A DNA stretch of 64,000 bases from CAUZFZ01 sp963579025 (GTDB taxonomy: Bacteria > Planctomycetota > Planctomycetia > Planctomycetales > Planctomycetaceae). Under the pieces are notes generated by a model, which did not search any database, had not been told where the DNA came from, and worked only from the letters and a program-made list of their open reading frames with translations. The stretch's first letter is position 1. Each line of letters starts with the position of its first letter. Both the position numbers and the translations under genes were made by a program. Shown piece by piece: positions 8,852 to 18,409 of the stretch. The stretch lies in assembly GCA_963579025.1 (NCBI GenBank), contig CAUZFZ010000035.1, positions 9,597 to 73,596 on the forward strand, read 5' to 3'.

Positions 8852-11824
8852 TCACTTCGTCAAGAACGGTTCTGATGCCACCACAAACGTGATCAGTGAC
8901 TTCAACGTGTCCTGCCTCCGTCGGCGCATGTGCTGAACGGCGGCTTTGACGTGCAGTTGATCCGCGATACCGAGTTCACGTCCCAGAGCATACGTCATCA
9001 GCTTGTTTGCGAGGCATCCCAGAAACAACTCGTCCTGATCCATCAGTGCATCCTGCAGGCCGCTGACTCCGACAATCTTTGTGCCATCCAGCAGGCTCGA
9101 TGAGGCATCAATCAGCGGGTCGTTCGGCCCGATGCGGCCTTTGTAACCATGCCCTTCACGCTCGCGCCAGTTACCCGAGGCGTCGAAGTTCTCGAGTGCG
9201 AACCCGAGCGGATCGATCTTGTTGTGACAGCGGGCACATTGCGGCAGCGAACGGTGAATCTCCAGTCGCTGCCGAACGGTCGCCTTGTCGAGGCCCGGCA
9301 CTTTGGGAGCGATCTCCCCGGCGTTCGCTACGGGTAATCCCGGGTCGATGCCGAGAACATTTTTCATCACCCACGTGCCGCGTTTCACGGGCGACGTACG
9401 AGTGCCGTTGGATGTTGTCGAAAGGATCGACGCCTGAGTGAGTACTCCACCGCGCTGCACGTCGCGCGGAACGTCAACTCGACGGAAGTGATCACCGCGC
9501 ACGCCGGGGATGCCATAGAAGCGACCCAGCCGCTCGTTGATCACGACGAAGTCCGACTGTACGAAATTCATCACGCTCAGATCGTTTCGCAGGATCTCGT
9601 TGAAGAAGGCCAATGACTCTTTCACGATCGAGATTTCCAGATGCCGGTCGTATCGCCGGTAAAGGTCCTTTGCCGGAGGATTGGAACCCACCTCGCGCAG
9701 TCCCAGCCACTGGCCGGCGAAGTTGGTGACGAATGCATCCGACCGGGGATCATCGAGTAACCGTTGGACCTGCGAAGTCAGTGCCGTTGGATCGGTCAAT
9801 TCTCCGGAGTCTGCCAGGCCCGCCAGTTCATCATCCGGCATGCTGCTCCACAGGAAATACGACAATCGACTGGCCAGTTCGTGGCCGGTCAGCCGACGCA
9901 GCGACGGCGTCGATGTGCCCGCCGATTGGGTCGTCGTTGAAGTGGCGTCTTTTGGAACTGGGGCACGTTGCTCGGCCGGAGCAGGGTTCGGCTGCGGAAC
10001 GGTTGTGGAGATCGCGGCCGGTTCAGGACGCGTCGCGTTGCGAATCCATGTGCGGTCTCTGGCAATGAATTCTGTCAGGGGCACTACAAAAGTCTGGCCG
10101 CCAACGCGCTCAAGGCGGACCTTCAGACCGGACAAAGACAGAACTCGACCGCGAATCTTCCGGCCGCGTTTGTCGGTGAACAGCCGGAACGGCAGCGGCT
10201 GATGTTCGTCTGGCTTCGGCGTCTGCGGTGCCGGATCAACTGTCTCGGGAATCACGCCGCCCTTGATAGCGGGCGAGGACGGCGGCGGGCCGGTGTTCGT
10301 GCCAGACGACGCAACCTGTTGCGAGACTGCCGGACCTTCGTCCGCTGGTTCAGTCAGGTAAAGGAACGGCGGCGAAATCAAGACACCGATCAGCGGTGTC
10401 TTTATCGCTTCGACGAATGACGGCGCGTTTTCACGTACCAGATCGTACAGCTCCATCTTCTGGTCGATTTCGGCGTCTGTTACCGGGCGCCGCCAGGCGC
10501 GTCGCATGAAACGGGCAATGACGTCGCGAGCGTAGTCACGCTCGTCGCTGTTCCGGACCGGTGATTCGAACAGGATCAGACGATGACTCGGCGGCGGCCA
10601 CGACTCCACAATCGGGCCCTCGATTTCGAACCAGTCCACTCGCAGTTCCGGGCGAGCGAAGTCGTCACCGGTCTGGAACCAGAAGTTCTCGAGTTCCTTT
10701 GGAATGTCGTACGCGTACTCAATCGTCAGGCCAGCACCGGCTGTCGTGAAGCGCGACGTCACCTCGTACACCTTCGGCTGCGTCAGCTTCGCGTCGATGT
10801 CGAGTTCCGCAATCACGCTTGGTTGGCCGGCCAGCTTTCGAAGCAGTTTCAACCGTGGTGGTCCATAGTCGTACATTCGGTCGGATTGAAAATGCGCCAA
10901 TGTTTCATCGAATTCACGCCGAGCATACTCCTCGCGAGCCGGGTCTTTCTGGATTCGGTCCTGCAGACGCTTTTCAAGAAATGTGCGTGCGGTTGCGACG
11001 GCCTGGTCTCGTGTGGGCACGATGCCGGCTGCGCGGATGCGGATCACATAGTCGCCGGTATGTGGCAGTCTGAATGTGCGGGCATTCAGGTGACGGTCCC
11101 AGTTGTCATGGTGCATGACTTTGAAGCCGTTCTCGACGGGGTTGTTTCCGCCGTTGACGATCAGACGTTGTCCGTCGTATTCGACGCGATTGGAATCGTT
11201 GTCTCCGCTTTCCGGTTCGAACCGCCACTTGATTGTTGAAGGCCGCGGACCTTCGACCAGAGCTCGGTCGAGAATCTCCCGGGCCGCGTCGTAATAAAGT
11301 TCCAGATGCAGCGGCGAGAGCGTCAAGGCCCCGCCATTGTTATCAAACCCGCCGGCCGGAGAATCCTGCGGGAACCGAGACGTGTCGTAGTCGATGCCGA
11401 CCAGATCGCGGATCGTGTTGCGATACTCAGCACGATTGAGCCGCCGCAGAACGATGACGGTATCGCGGCGGAACAGCTCAGCCCGAGCCATCTGCGCGGT
11501 GATCCAGTCGACCACGCGCGAAACCTCACGCCCGGTTGGCTGAGTTTCGTCTTCCGGCGGCATTTCGTGACTGTTCAGCACATTGACGACCTCGCCCCAT
11601 TTCCCTTTCGCGGCGAGATTCAGGAAGTCATTGGGCAGTTCCTGATCGACACGGAATTCCCCCTGCGAATCATCGGGACCGTGACAGCCGATGCAGTATT
11701 TCTTCAGAAATGGCTGCATAGTCCGGGAGTAGCCCGACGCATCCGGCTCGAATTGAGACGTGCCCTGCCCGTACGTCACTGATACCGCAGCAGCGATTGG
11801 CAGAATGAAGAGATATCGGTGCAC
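8852..11824 (-). CDS. planctomycete cytochrome-type DUF1587/1592/1588/1585 protein with an SHD1-like insert
   Basis: The frame extends to 11920, but the GTG at 11824 gives a clean signal peptide (HRYLFILPIAAAVSVTYG) and a 990-residue protein. An upstream ATG at 11902 cannot be excluded. A first c-type heme motif CIGCH lies about 45 residues in, followed by DUF1587 (LNRAEYRNTIRDLVGID), DUF1595/DUF1592 (MRRAWRRPVTDAEID and RLSYFLWSSMPDDELAGLAD), DUF1588 (GVLTQASILSTTSNGTRTSP) and DUF1585, with a second heme motif CARCH near the end. Between the PPFLYLTEPAD stretch and the RRLTGHELASRLSY stretch sits an extra segment of about 150 residues. It has Pro/Thr-rich linkers around an SHD1-like core (FTDKRGRKIRGRVLSL ... 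VVPLTEF). The gene is followed by DUF1552 on the same strand. A heme-dependent extracytoplasmic role is likely, but the reaction is unknown. Confidence 0.88.
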   Translation of the reverse strand: MHRYLFILPIAAAVSVTYGQGTSQFEPDASGYSRTMQPFLKKYCIGCHGPDDSQGEFRVDQELPNDFLNLAAKGKWGEVVNVLNSHEMPPEDETQPTGREVSRVVDWITAQMARAELFRRDTVIVLRRLNRAEYRNTIRDLVGIDYDTSRFPQDSPAGGFDNNGGALTLSPLHLELYYDAAREILDRALVEGPRPSTIKWRFEPESGDNDSNRVEYDGQRLIVNGGNNPVENGFKVMHHDNWDRHLNARTFRLPHTGDYVIRIRAAGIVPTRDQAVATARTFLEKRLQDRIQKDPAREEYARREFDETLAHFQSDRMYDYGPPRLKLLRKLAGQPSVIAELDIDAKLTQPKVYEVTSRFTTAGAGLTIEYAYDIPKELENFWFQTGDDFARPELRVDWFEIEGPIVESWPPPSHRLILFESPVRNSDERDYARDVIARFMRRAWRRPVTDAEIDQKMELYDLVRENAPSFVEAIKTPLIGVLISPPFLYLTEPADEGPAVSQQVASSGTNTGPPPSSPAIKGGVIPETVDPAPQTPKPDEHQPLPFRLFTDKRGRKIRGRVLSLSGLKVRLERVGGQTFVVPLTEFIARDRTWIRNATRPEPAAISTTVPQPNPAPAEQRAPVPKDATSTTTQSAGTSTPSLRRLTGHELASRLSYFLWSSMPDDELAGLADSGELTDPTALTSQVQRLLDDPRSDAFVTNFAGQWLGLREVGSNPPAKDLYRRYDRHLEISIVKESLAFFNEILRNDLSVMNFVQSDFVVINERLGRFYGIPGVRGDHFRRVDVPRDVQRGGVLTQASILSTTSNGTRTSPVKRGTWVMKNVLGIDPGLPVANAGEIAPKVPGLDKATVRQRLEIHRSLPQCARCHNKIDPLGFALENFDASGNWREREGHGYKGRIGPNDPLIDASSSLLDGTKIVGVSGLQDALMDQDELFLGCLANKLMTYALGRELGIADQLHVKAAVQHMRRRRQDTLKSLITFVVASEPFLTK

Positions 11825-11951
11825 TCTGACGTTCCCGTGTGGTTCACGGCCTGCTACCCGCACTGCGGTACAGCAGTCGAAACGGACTGATGAGAAGTGC
11901 ATCAGGTTACCCGCCCGCAACGGCGAAATCAGCCCTGTGTCATTTGGAACG

Positions 11952-13634
11952 TTACGTGACTGGAGTCAGGGGCTTTCCGTCGCCTGGGCGCTGGCGAAGG
12001 AATGGTAACAACGCGATGCAGATCAGACCGAAGAATCCGTCGATGTAGAGCGTCTGAGCGAACCCGTAATTCTCAATGGTGTAACCCTGCCACACTGCCG
12101 TGTACGAGGTGACGAGGTTCATCATCGACATGTAGGCCGTGAACTGCGTCGCCGCGACGTCGGGATTCGCGATTCGCATGAAGACCGCCGTCCGCGTTCC
12201 ATACATGAGCCCCTGCAACACCATGTAGGCCATCACCGCCCACCAGAAGTAGCCTGCCATGGCCGGTGTGTCATCACGCTCGAAGATGCCCGGCGGCTTT
12301 GGCTTCTGGTGCTCTGCAGTGTCAGTGACGTCTGCCGTTTTATTGTCGGCCGCGTCCACAGTCGGAGGATTGCTGTCGGCTTCCTTCTCCTCGTCCGTTT
12401 CTCGTTTGTCCACTCCAGTGCTCACACTATCGGGAGCCGCCGTCTCGGCAGCGACTGGCCTTTTCGGGACGTTCATCCCGGCCTCGTCCATCTTCCAGGC
12501 GCACCAGAACGTCGGGATGGAAATCATGAAAAAGAAAACGGCCAGACATTTCAATCGCCCGATCCTGTCAGAAACGAGTCCGCCCACGACGCATGAAACA
12601 GCCCAGACGATGCTGGAAACCAGATCGATCCGACCCACGTCTCCGTCGGTGAATCCGATCTCCATGGCAACCTGCTTCTGCAGCGCGAGATCAAGAGCCA
12701 TGGCTCCCGGCGGCAACAGCGCCAACAGCAGCGCGCAAAACGCCACGCGACTTCCAAATACCGACCGACCGGCCGTGTGAACATATTCGGCCAGCCGCAG
12801 TCGAACCTGAGAAATCCGTGAGCCCAGATCACGCGGGAGCATCTCTCGCACAATGGCGGAACCACCGCGGGCTCCGAACGAAATCACGGCCCGTATCAGC
12901 GGCGTGTGCCGTTCGTCGGCACGGTAAGCCGAGCGTGCCGTCAGTTCCCCATAGAATGACTTGAGGTGTTCCACATTGATCGGCGCGCGTTCCTTCCGCT
13001 CCTCGCGCATGGGCCAGGCAACGAAAAACGTCACCATAAGTATGCAGCCGACGACATAGGGATAGGTCCACTCGAACGGGAGTCCTTTCTGGAGCAGCTC
13101 GGGGAGCCAGGGGATGTCGAATCCCTCAGTCAGAAAAAGCACGCACGCGCCGCCCATCGCGAAGCCGATCTTCTGGCCTGCGAACATCAGCCCGTTTCCG
13201 AGCCCCTGCTCGTCGTCGCGCAATACAGTGCAGGCCAACGCGTCGATCGCAACGTCCTGGGTCGCGCAGAACATGTTGTGAATCATGATGACGGCAGTCA
13301 GCAGACGCAGATTCTCTGACGTCACTTCGATGGGCATGCAGAGCAACAGCGTCGACACCATGCAGAACTGCATGCCGAGTATCCAGCCGCGACGGGCCCC
13401 GAGTCGATTCGAATAGATCAGGTCGACGACGGGTCCGACGACCCACTTCCAGGCCCAGGGAAAATACAGCGAGCCCACAAACACGCCGATCTGGAACGGA
13501 CGAACCCCCGCATTCTGGAGCTGCACGACCATCGCTGTCGCCGTGAAGCCGAGCGGGATTCCTTCTGTCACGTAGAGGAAGAAGAACGCCATCAGCCGAC
13601 CCCAGCGAGACGCCAGCGGGTTGGGCAGTTGCAT
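11952..13634 (-). CDS. MFS transporter, AmpG/PAT-like
   Basis: The chosen ATG at 13634 (MQLPNPLASRWGRL) has GGAG six bases upstream; ATGs at 13655 and 13691 are less well placed. The 560-residue product has about 12 hydrophobic helices. The start FFFLYVTEGIPLGF and the following WKWVVGPVVDLIYS recall AmpG-like/PAT-family carriers that import muropeptides or acetyl-CoA-type solutes, and DVAIDALAC matches the conserved DxAxD signature of that family. Between about residues 385 and 460 there is a long acidic, Pro/Thr-rich hydrophilic loop, unusual for the family, before the last helices. Substrate cannot be assigned from sequence. The gene is flanked by the DUF1592 gene and the RDD gene on the same strand with separate gaps. 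Confidence 0.82.
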   Translation of the reverse strand: MQLPNPLASRWGRLMAFFFLYVTEGIPLGFTATAMVVQLQNAGVRPFQIGVFVGSLYFPWAWKWVVGPVVDLIYSNRLGARRGWILGMQFCMVSTLLLCMPIEVTSENLRLLTAVIMIHNMFCATQDVAIDALACTVLRDDEQGLGNGLMFAGQKIGFAMGGACVLFLTEGFDIPWLPELLQKGLPFEWTYPYVVGCILMVTFFVAWPMREERKERAPINVEHLKSFYGELTARSAYRADERHTPLIRAVISFGARGGSAIVREMLPRDLGSRISQVRLRLAEYVHTAGRSVFGSRVAFCALLLALLPPGAMALDLALQKQVAMEIGFTDGDVGRIDLVSSIVWAVSCVVGGLVSDRIGRLKCLAVFFFMISIPTFWCAWKMDEAGMNVPKRPVAAETAAPDSVSTGVDKRETDEEKEADSNPPTVDAADNKTADVTDTAEHQKPKPPGIFERDDTPAMAGYFWWAVMAYMVLQGLMYGTRTAVFMRIANPDVAATQFTAYMSMMNLVTSYTAVWQGYTIENYGFAQTLYIDGFFGLICIALLPFLRQRPGDGKPLTPVT

Positions 13635-13781
13635 TGAGCACTCCAGTATTCGCATTGCCGACGTCACCAGACGTTGGACAAATGAGGTCACTTTTCCGAA
13701 GTCTGGCGACGTCGGCTACCGCGGGTCTGTCGTGAGTTGAAGTCTCGTAGTGGCGTACGCCACTTATTTCCCGAACCATTC

Positions 13782-14615
13782 TTAACCAAGCTCCCGGTTC
13801 TGGCGGCGATACTCGGCGGCCAGCAGCTCTTCCAGAAAACGTTGACGGTCGTGGAGACCGGGCGGCTCCATGTCGAGCCGCGTCGTCAGTGCCGGAATGA
13901 TCGTGTCGAGCAGTTGATCGCGCTGCTGCAACGAGACTTCAGGCCAGCGCTCCAGAATACGCTCCACCGACTCGAAATCACTCGGCTGCAGCTTCTTCAG
14001 TAAGCCGGCGTCGAATCGGAACAGCGCGTCAGCAGCCTTGCGGGCGCTGAGTCGTTCGCGGACTCCGGCCAGTTCTTCGACCTGATCCTGAACCACCAGC
14101 GTCCCCGAGACCATGTCCCCAAACCGCTGACCGCGCGCTGACAGCAGAGGCACGATCCACATGACCGGTATCTGGTCGACAACGCGGAAGATGTTCCGGA
14201 CCAGAATGCCCACTCCATCGAGCGCGAACCCATCGGCCTTGACGACACGAATCTTTGACATCCGCTTGCCGATCGTTTGGCCACGGAGCAGCAGTTCGGA
14301 CATTCCGAAGTAGAAGAAGCTGCCCAGGCCCATCAGCAGAATGAACATGCCGAGCGCCCAGGAAAACACAGCCGGGCCAGCTTCGTCGTCGGCACCACCG
14401 CCACCACCAGCCATGTCTTCCAATGGCTGCAGCAAATCCTGGACAGTCTGCTCAGCGATCAGGCCGCCGCAGATGAGCAGCAGAAACACGCCCACGCCCA
14501 TCAGAAACAGGAGGAGCATATCCGTGAACCACGCCAGGAAACGTGTGCCGAGCCCCGCCTGCTGGTACGCGATCTGGATATTTTCAGGCGTCTCGAACTG
14601 GATCGAATCCGTCAT
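13782..14615 (-). CDS. RDD family membrane protein
   Basis: A start at the ATG at 14615 (MTDSIQFETPENIQIAYQ) gives 277 residues; the open frame up to 14702 adds an unlikely N-terminus. The first third is an RDD domain: GTRFLAWFTDMLLL contains the R..A...D pattern, followed by two or three membrane helices (FLMGVGVFLLLICGGLI; FSWALGMFILLMGLGSFFYFG) and LLRGQTIGKRMSKIRVV, the typical GKR..KIRV motif. The last 100 residues are hydrophilic. Its divergent neighbour is a SpoIIM-like protein, and RDD/SpoIIM pairs commonly accompany DUF58-MoxR-DUF4129 clusters such as the one at 36-41 kb. Function is unknown; a transport or envelope-integrity role is inferred for the family. Confidence 0.88.
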   Translation of the reverse strand: MTDSIQFETPENIQIAYQQAGLGTRFLAWFTDMLLLFLMGVGVFLLLICGGLIAEQTVQDLLQPLEDMAGGGGGADDEAGPAVFSWALGMFILLMGLGSFFYFGMSELLLRGQTIGKRMSKIRVVKADGFALDGVGILVRNIFRVVDQIPVMWIVPLLSARGQRFGDMVSGTLVVQDQVEELAGVRERLSARKAADALFRFDAGLLKKLQPSDFESVERILERWPEVSLQQRDQLLDTIIPALTTRLDMEPPGLHDRQRFLEELLAAEYRRQNRELG

Positions 14616-14721
14616 GGTCGCGTTCGTTGCTCGCGTGTCGGCCTGGCAGAGTCGTCGAATGCACTGCGGCGGCTTATGATCGAAATCCCGCAGGACGAGC
14701 ACTCACCGGGCGATTTCGAGT

Positions 14722-15726
14722 ATGGGCGATTTCATTGGCCGCAACAAGCAGGACTGGGATGAGCTGGAATCGCTCATTAACCGCGCCCGAAAGTCCGTGA
14801 AGAAGCTCCCGCCGGAAGCTCTGGCCCGTCTGGATGTGCTGTATCGTCGCACCACCGTGCACCTGTCCCAGGTGCAGACGCGGACGACTGACGTCCGGCT
14901 GGCCCGGTACCTCAACACGCTGACCGCGGCAGCTCACAGTCTGATTTATCTGCCGCCGAAACAGCCGGCCTTACAAGGCATGTTGCAGTTCCTGGTAGAA
15001 GGCTTTGGCCGGACCATCGCCCGGAATTGGATATTCCATGCGGTGTCAGGGTTGCTGATGATCGCCGGAGGATTGCTGGCTTACTTCGCCGGTTCGGTCG
15101 ATCCCGTTGCTTTGTACGCGCTACTGCCTCCGGGCGATCCACGAGTTCCCGGCGCACCACGCGAGTTCCTGCTGGAAGTGCTGCGGTCCGGTCGTGAACA
15201 GGGTAGCGGGCTTAAGTTTGTCTTCGCTTCGTTCCTGTTCCAGCACAATCTGAAGGTGGGCCTGATGGCCATGTCACTGGGCATGCTGGCCGCCGTGCCG
15301 ACGATCTTTCTGATGCTCTACAACGGAATGATTCTGGGTGCCTTCATCGGAGTGCATCATCAGGCGGGCATTTACGCCGAAGTCTGGGCCTGGCTGCTGC
15401 CGCATGGTGTGACCGAACTGGGAGCCATCGTGCTGTGTGGTGGCATGGGCCTGCAACTGGGCTGGGCCGTGATCCGACCCGGGGTACTGACGCGAGGCGA
15501 CTCGATTAAAGCCGTCGCTCCCGAGGTTGGCCGAACGGCGATCGGTGTGGCCATCATGCTGGTCTTCGCCGCCATCATCGAGAGCTACCTGCGTCAAAGC
15601 CATCTATCGACGAACGCCCGCTTTACGTTCGCCGGATGTTCCGCCGTCTTCTGGATCGTCTACATCGCGTACGGGCAGATTCGAGAGCGAACGTCTGATC
15701 GGGAGCGCCTGGATCACGTGTCATGA
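14722..15726 (+). CDS. SpoIIM (stage II sporulation protein M)-like membrane protein
   Basis: A 334-residue protein divergently oriented to the RDD gene, 106 bases apart. The first 90 residues are charged and helical, with the FIGRNKQDWDELESLINRA start typical of SpoIIM-like proteins outside Firmicutes. About five transmembrane helices follow, including IFHAVSGLLMIAGGLLAYF, LGMLAAVPTIFLMLYNGMILGAF and the conserved LLPHGVTELGAIVLCGG, whose HG.(T/I)E motif is the family hallmark. Planctomycetes do not make endospores of the Bacillus kind, so the name reflects homology only. Association with RDD, DUF58, MoxR and DUF4129 genes in many bacteria suggests a shared envelope function. Confidence 0.88.
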   Translation: MGDFIGRNKQDWDELESLINRARKSVKKLPPEALARLDVLYRRTTVHLSQVQTRTTDVRLARYLNTLTAAAHSLIYLPPKQPALQGMLQFLVEGFGRTIARNWIFHAVSGLLMIAGGLLAYFAGSVDPVALYALLPPGDPRVPGAPREFLLEVLRSGREQGSGLKFVFASFLFQHNLKVGLMAMSLGMLAAVPTIFLMLYNGMILGAFIGVHHQAGIYAEVWAWLLPHGVTELGAIVLCGGMGLQLGWAVIRPGVLTRGDSIKAVAPEVGRTAIGVAIMLVFAAIIESYLRQSHLSTNARFTFAGCSAVFWIVYIAYGQIRERTSDRERLDHVS

Positions 15727-15798
15727 GGCGAGTCACCGGACGAGATTCGGTGAGCCGCCAATCGCGAGGTACACGATAGTCGGGAATTGCTCCGCCTG

Positions 15799-15927
15799 GT
15801 GCTTTGTCATGGTGGAAACTCAGGGTTGGGTGGCTGGGGTCGAGCGAAGCGAGCCCCCAGCGTTGTCGGACTGGGGGCTCACTTCGTTCGACCCCAGCCA
15901 CCCTGACTTTTGACTCTGACAAAGCAC
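15799..15927. repeat. 129-base MITE-like palindrome
   Basis: Outer arms GTGCTTTGTCA (15799-15809) and TGACAAAGCAC (15917-15927) match perfectly. Inside, longer imperfect arms GGTGGCTGGGGTCGA... and its complement pair around a short centre near 15870. The whole intergenic stretch between the SpoIIM-like gene and the gspE-like gene is dominated by this element. No coding content is supported despite short open frames. It could act as a bidirectional terminator. Confidence 0.85.
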
Positions 15928-16003
15928 TAGACTGATTCTGTAGACAATCTGCTGACCGGTATGGATCAACCAGCAATCTGAGCCGACTTCACGGAGCTGC
16001 CAC

Positions 16004-17200
16004 TTGACGACACTCACGGAACGCTTTCAGTCAGCGCTGTCCGCCCGCCTTAACGGCGAACCCAATGCGGTTGACGTTGTCGACGCGGTGCTGGAGGCAG
16101 CACAGGACGCCGGGGCCAGCGACGTGCACCTGACTCCGCTTGAGTCGGGACTCGACATGTCCTGGCGGATCGACGGCGTGCTCCATTCGGTTGCACAGAT
16201 CGATGCGAACATTGCCCCGAACGTAATCGCGCGACTCAAAGTCCTGGCCGAACTACTGACCTACCGCACGGAAGTCCCTCAGGAAGGACGCATTCGCAAC
16301 GAAGTCGATTCGGTGGAAATGCGACTGAGCACATTTCCGACACTCTACGGCGAGAAGGCTGTCATCCGGTTGTTCGTCGGATCCGGACGCTATCGGTTGC
16401 TCGACGACCTTGGTCTGGGCGAAATCCGACACTGGCTGGGTCAACTGCTGCTGGAAGGCGGCGGCGTGGTGCTCGTGTGCGGACCAGCCGGAAGCGGGAA
16501 GACCACAACAATTTATGCGTGTCTGCGAGAACTTGTAGACAAAACGGCGGGCCAGCGGAGTCTGGTCAGTCTGGAAGACCCGATTGAGGCGGCGATTCCC
16601 GGAGTGTCTCAGTCTCAGATCAACCCGACCGCCGGGTTCGATTACGAGACTGGGCTGAAGTCGCTGATGCGGCAGGATCCGGAAGTCATCCTCGTCGGAG
16701 AAATTCGGGATCGGGTCACAGCCGAAACCGTGTTTCAAGCGGCTCTGACAGGGCATTTGGTCCTGACAACCTTCCATGCGGGCAGTGCGGCCGAAGCGAT
16801 ATGTCGACTCTCCGACATGGGCATCGAACCGTATCTGTTGCGGTCCGGACTGCTGGGAATTCTTGCCCAGCGGCTGGCACGCGGGCTATGTGACTGTTCC
16901 GCCGAGTCACAGGATGATGTGGAACGACTGGGCCTGGATGTCGAGTCGTTTCGCGTTCCCGTTGGCTGCGATCGCTGTCGGGGAACGGGATACATCGGAC
17001 GAGTGCTGCTGGCGGAGTTCCTGCGGACGGAACCGACCGAACTGGGTCGAGCGATTCTTTCCCGCAGCGATGCGAGTGAACTGGAGTCGCTGGCCATCGA
17101 AAGCGGAATGGTGACACACTGGCAGCGGGCACTGGATGCCGCACGTGCCGGAAAAATCAGTCCTGCGGAAGTCCGTCGTGTTTTCGGACTGACGCGATAG
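16004..17200 (+). CDS. GspE/PilB-type secretion ATPase
   Basis: A 398-residue ATPase starting at TTG 16004, preceded by GGAG eight bases upstream. It contains Walker A GPAGSGKTTT with Lys166, the Asp-box region SLEDPIE, Walker B-like VILVGEIRD with Glu233, and the His-box region LTTFHAGSA. Two CxxC-type pairs (LCDC and GCDRCRGTGYIGR) form the zinc-binding tetracysteine module of GspE/PilB proteins. It is shorter than typical GspE (about 500) because the N-terminal MshEN/N1E part is missing. It powers assembly of a pseudopilus with the three GspF-like and three pseudopilin-like proteins that follow. Tight packing supports one operon to about 22.9 kb. No secretin, GspC/L/M or prepilin peptidase gene was found in the window. 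Confidence 0.92.
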   Translation: MTTLTERFQSALSARLNGEPNAVDVVDAVLEAAQDAGASDVHLTPLESGLDMSWRIDGVLHSVAQIDANIAPNVIARLKVLAELLTYRTEVPQEGRIRNEVDSVEMRLSTFPTLYGEKAVIRLFVGSGRYRLLDDLGLGEIRHWLGQLLLEGGGVVLVCGPAGSGKTTTIYACLRELVDKTAGQRSLVSLEDPIEAAIPGVSQSQINPTAGFDYETGLKSLMRQDPEVILVGEIRDRVTAETVFQAALTGHLVLTTFHAGSAAEAICRLSDMGIEPYLLRSGLLGILAQRLARGLCDCSAESQDDVERLGLDVESFRVPVGCDRCRGTGYIGRVLLAEFLRTEPTELGRAILSRSDASELESLAIESGMVTHWQRALDAARAGKISPAEVRRVFGLTR

Positions 17201-17221
17201 AAAAAACGAAACCAACCCGAA

Positions 17222-17253
17222 GCGTCAGCGAGGAACCGAATCTTCGCTGACGC
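17222..17253. repeat. short hairpin between gspE-like and first gspF-like gene
   Basis: Arms GCGTCAGCGA (17222-17231) and TCGCTGACGC (17244-17253) are perfectly complementary with a 12-base loop. It lies 22 bases after the ATPase stop and 30 bases before the next start, so it could partly terminate or process the operon transcript. No T-run follows on the plus strand. Confidence 0.7.
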
Positions 17254-17282
17254 CTCGAGTTAGTGGCTCGAATTGGCTCGCC

Positions 17283-18359
17283 ATGTCCAACGGTTCCAAA
17301 AGTCCCATCGGACTTGATCAGTTGCTGGCTCTCAATGAAGAGATCGCCGCGCTGGTGCGTGCTGGTGTGCCATTGGAACTTGGGCTGCGACAGATCAGCG
17401 AATCCACCACTGGGGGCTTGTCGCGACTGTCCAGTCGGTTATCGGAGCGCATGTCCGCGGGAGCCAGCGTACGTGAAGCACTCGACGAAGAGGGCGATCA
17501 CCTGCCGGGTGTTTACCGGGCCGTGGTCGAGGCCGGTCTGCGATCCGGCCGTCTCCCCGAGGCTCTGGAGGCACTGACCGACATGGCGCGATCACTGCAC
17601 GAGTTGCAGCGACGTGTCACGGTCGCCCTGATTTATCCGCTGCTTGTGGTCATCCTGACGTGGGGACTGTTGATCGGATTCGTGCGCGGAATTGTTCCCA
17701 GATTCCAGGACCTGTGGGCTGATCTCAGACTCAGGCCCGGCATGGCATTGGACTTTCTGAACCTGCTGGCTGACTCGTTTGAGTACATCATCATTGTGCC
17801 GCCCTGTCTGTTGCTGGGATTCTGGCTGTGCCTGCTGTTCTATTCGTCGACCCGCGGCGCACCGTGGACCGGTCGACTGATGTCCGGTCGATTGCACCGG
17901 TACGCGTGGTATCCGGGGATTGTCAACAACTTTGACCGCGCCATATTCCTGAAGACGTTGACCCTGCTCATCCGCAATCAAACGTCGTTGCATGAGTCCC
18001 TGTTGCTTGCCGGCTTTGCATCGGGCAATCGCTCCATCGTGGCGGGAGCCACTCGCGTGGCCGAGCAGTTGGAGGCCGGCGAGTCGCTTCAGACATCGAT
18101 ACAGCAAGCGGACGAATTGCCGCAGTTTCTTCGCTGGATGCTGACGAGCGGAGAGAAACACGGCCGTCTGGAAGAAACCCTCACACTCGCTGGTGACGTC
18201 TATTTTTCGCGAGCGAATCGACAGGCAGACATACTCAGCACGGTCCTGCCGTCGGTCCTGACGATCTTCATCGCCGGCGGAGTTACCCTCTTATACGCCC
18301 TGGCACTATTCGCTCCTGTGTTCGCGTTGTACAGCGAACTCGGCCAACCGATTGTGTGA
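17283..18359 (+). CDS. GspF-like inner-membrane platform protein, first of three
   Basis: A 358-residue protein with two T2SSF domains. Helical domain 1 begins LNEEIAALVRAGVPLELGLRQ and ends at RRVTVALIYPLLVVILTWGLL (first membrane helix). A second helix is LLLGFWLCLLFYSS. Domain 2 begins AIFLKTLTLLIRNQTSLHESL and ends with the last membrane helix LPSVLTIFIAGGVTLLYALALFAPVF. It lacks the short N-terminal beta-rich leader seen in full-length GspF and in the next gene. It likely forms the membrane platform that the ATPase turns. It is third-party to nothing else visible: the neighbours are all secretion components. Confidence 0.9.
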   Translation: MSNGSKSPIGLDQLLALNEEIAALVRAGVPLELGLRQISESTTGGLSRLSSRLSERMSAGASVREALDEEGDHLPGVYRAVVEAGLRSGRLPEALEALTDMARSLHELQRRVTVALIYPLLVVILTWGLLIGFVRGIVPRFQDLWADLRLRPGMALDFLNLLADSFEYIIIVPPCLLLGFWLCLLFYSSTRGAPWTGRLMSGRLHRYAWYPGIVNNFDRAIFLKTLTLLIRNQTSLHESLLLAGFASGNRSIVAGATRVAEQLEAGESLQTSIQQADELPQFLRWMLTSGEKHGRLEETLTLAGDVYFSRANRQADILSTVLPSVLTIFIAGGVTLLYALALFAPVFALYSELGQPIV

Positions 18360-18409
18360 ACGAGTCCATTTGATTCATTAGCTCTTAGCCTTCATTCCGT
18401 TAGCCCTTC

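Noticed and set aside
11825..11920. 32-residue N-terminal extension of the DUF1592 protein
   Set aside because: It puts a non-signal-like cysteine-rich stretch before a clear signal peptide; kept only as an alternative.
15820..16017. Open frames within the 129-base palindrome before gspE
   Set aside because: They exist only because the palindrome is GC-rich and stop-poor; both strands give similar peptides.
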